A stretch of 64,000 nucleotides of DNA from Thiohalocapsa sp. ML1. Its GTDB lineage: Bacteria; Pseudomonadota; Gammaproteobacteria; Chromatiales; Chromatiaceae. The notes beneath the pieces were generated by a model. The model was not told the origin of the DNA. It was given only the letters and a program-made list of their open reading frames with translations, and did not search any database. Of this stretch, positions 63,885 to 64,000 are shown piece by piece (position 1 is the first letter of the stretch; every line of letters begins with the position of its first letter). A program made the translations under genes and the position numbers. Location of the stretch: the NCBI RefSeq assembly GCF_001469165.1, contig NZ_JABX01000005.1, forward strand, positions 124,001-188,000. Reading direction: 5' to 3'.

Positions 63885-64000
63885 GGACGGCCTCCGAAGG
63901 TCCGAGCGGGCCGGCATCAATGCCCACGCGGTGGTGCCGGGGGCGGTGTGGCCATCGATGGCCAGGCGATGCCGGCTTTGCTCTAATCTTGGGCGGGCGC

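Overview
The window is GC-rich bacterial chromosome with almost no phage or transposon content and no rRNA, tRNA or CRISPR that I can see. The gene set points to a gammaproteobacterium: SspA/SspB, full-length cytochrome b in a petABC operon, GlnE, HflD-MnmA, RoxA, LptF, YqiA and MltB. A BicA-like bicarbonate transporter, a PEP-CTERM-like protein and heavy intergenic repeat load make a Chromatiales (purple sulfur bacterium) relative my best guess; this is inference, not proof.

Layout. 1-9.8 kb: HtrA protease, Nif3-like protein, cytochrome bc1 operon (petABC), sspA-sspB, an AI-2E transporter with a DUF3301 partner, a lipoprotein and a TraB-family membrane protein. 9.8-30.3 kb: YqiA-type esterase, repeat-filled spacer, O-methyltransferase, mutarotase-glnE, ilvE with a small zinc protein, DEAD-box helicase, hydrolase, DUF3616 protein, tyrosine phosphatase, lptF, a MerR regulator, a HIS7-like fused HisH-HisF, a ClpP-like lipoprotein, a secretin N-domain protein and a GNAT fusion. 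30.5-48.4 kb: roxA-EamA, OmpA-like protein, purB, a decayed membrane gene next to a REP-like element, a three-gene DUF262/DUF3696-ATPase/unknown operon (defence candidate), acnA, hflD, mnmA, a BicA-like SulP transporter and mltB. purB is separated from mnmA-hflD, its usual neighbours, by about 8 kb.

48.4-64 kb is the most interesting part. It holds a Met-rich membrane protein, ferric-iron ABC transporter parts (fbpB, fbpA), a DmeF-type metal exporter and a PEP-CTERM-like protein. These are followed by a probable ferrosome (fez-type) locus: an HMA2-domain protein, a cupin, a DUF2325 coiled-coil protein, and a compact six-gene minus-strand operon. That operon encodes two paralogous pairs of small membrane proteins, a one-helix protein and a P1B-type ATPase with an N-terminal HMA2 domain and a YAC motif in place of CPC. 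A Fur-like box of the form AATAnGAA-n5-TCGCATT lies upstream of the DUF2325 gene, the HMA2 gene and, with one mismatch, fbpA. In the first two it overlaps a sigma-70-like promoter. I infer that iron uptake and intracellular iron storage are controlled together here.

The spacers carry several repeat families: a three-copy element with two different palindromes, a roughly 150-bp direct repeat rich in GGCCGAGGG, a roughly 165-bp palindromic element (two copies, one nested in the former), TAGGGGC heptamer arrays that supply stop codons at gene ends, and short GAT/GTC hexamer runs.
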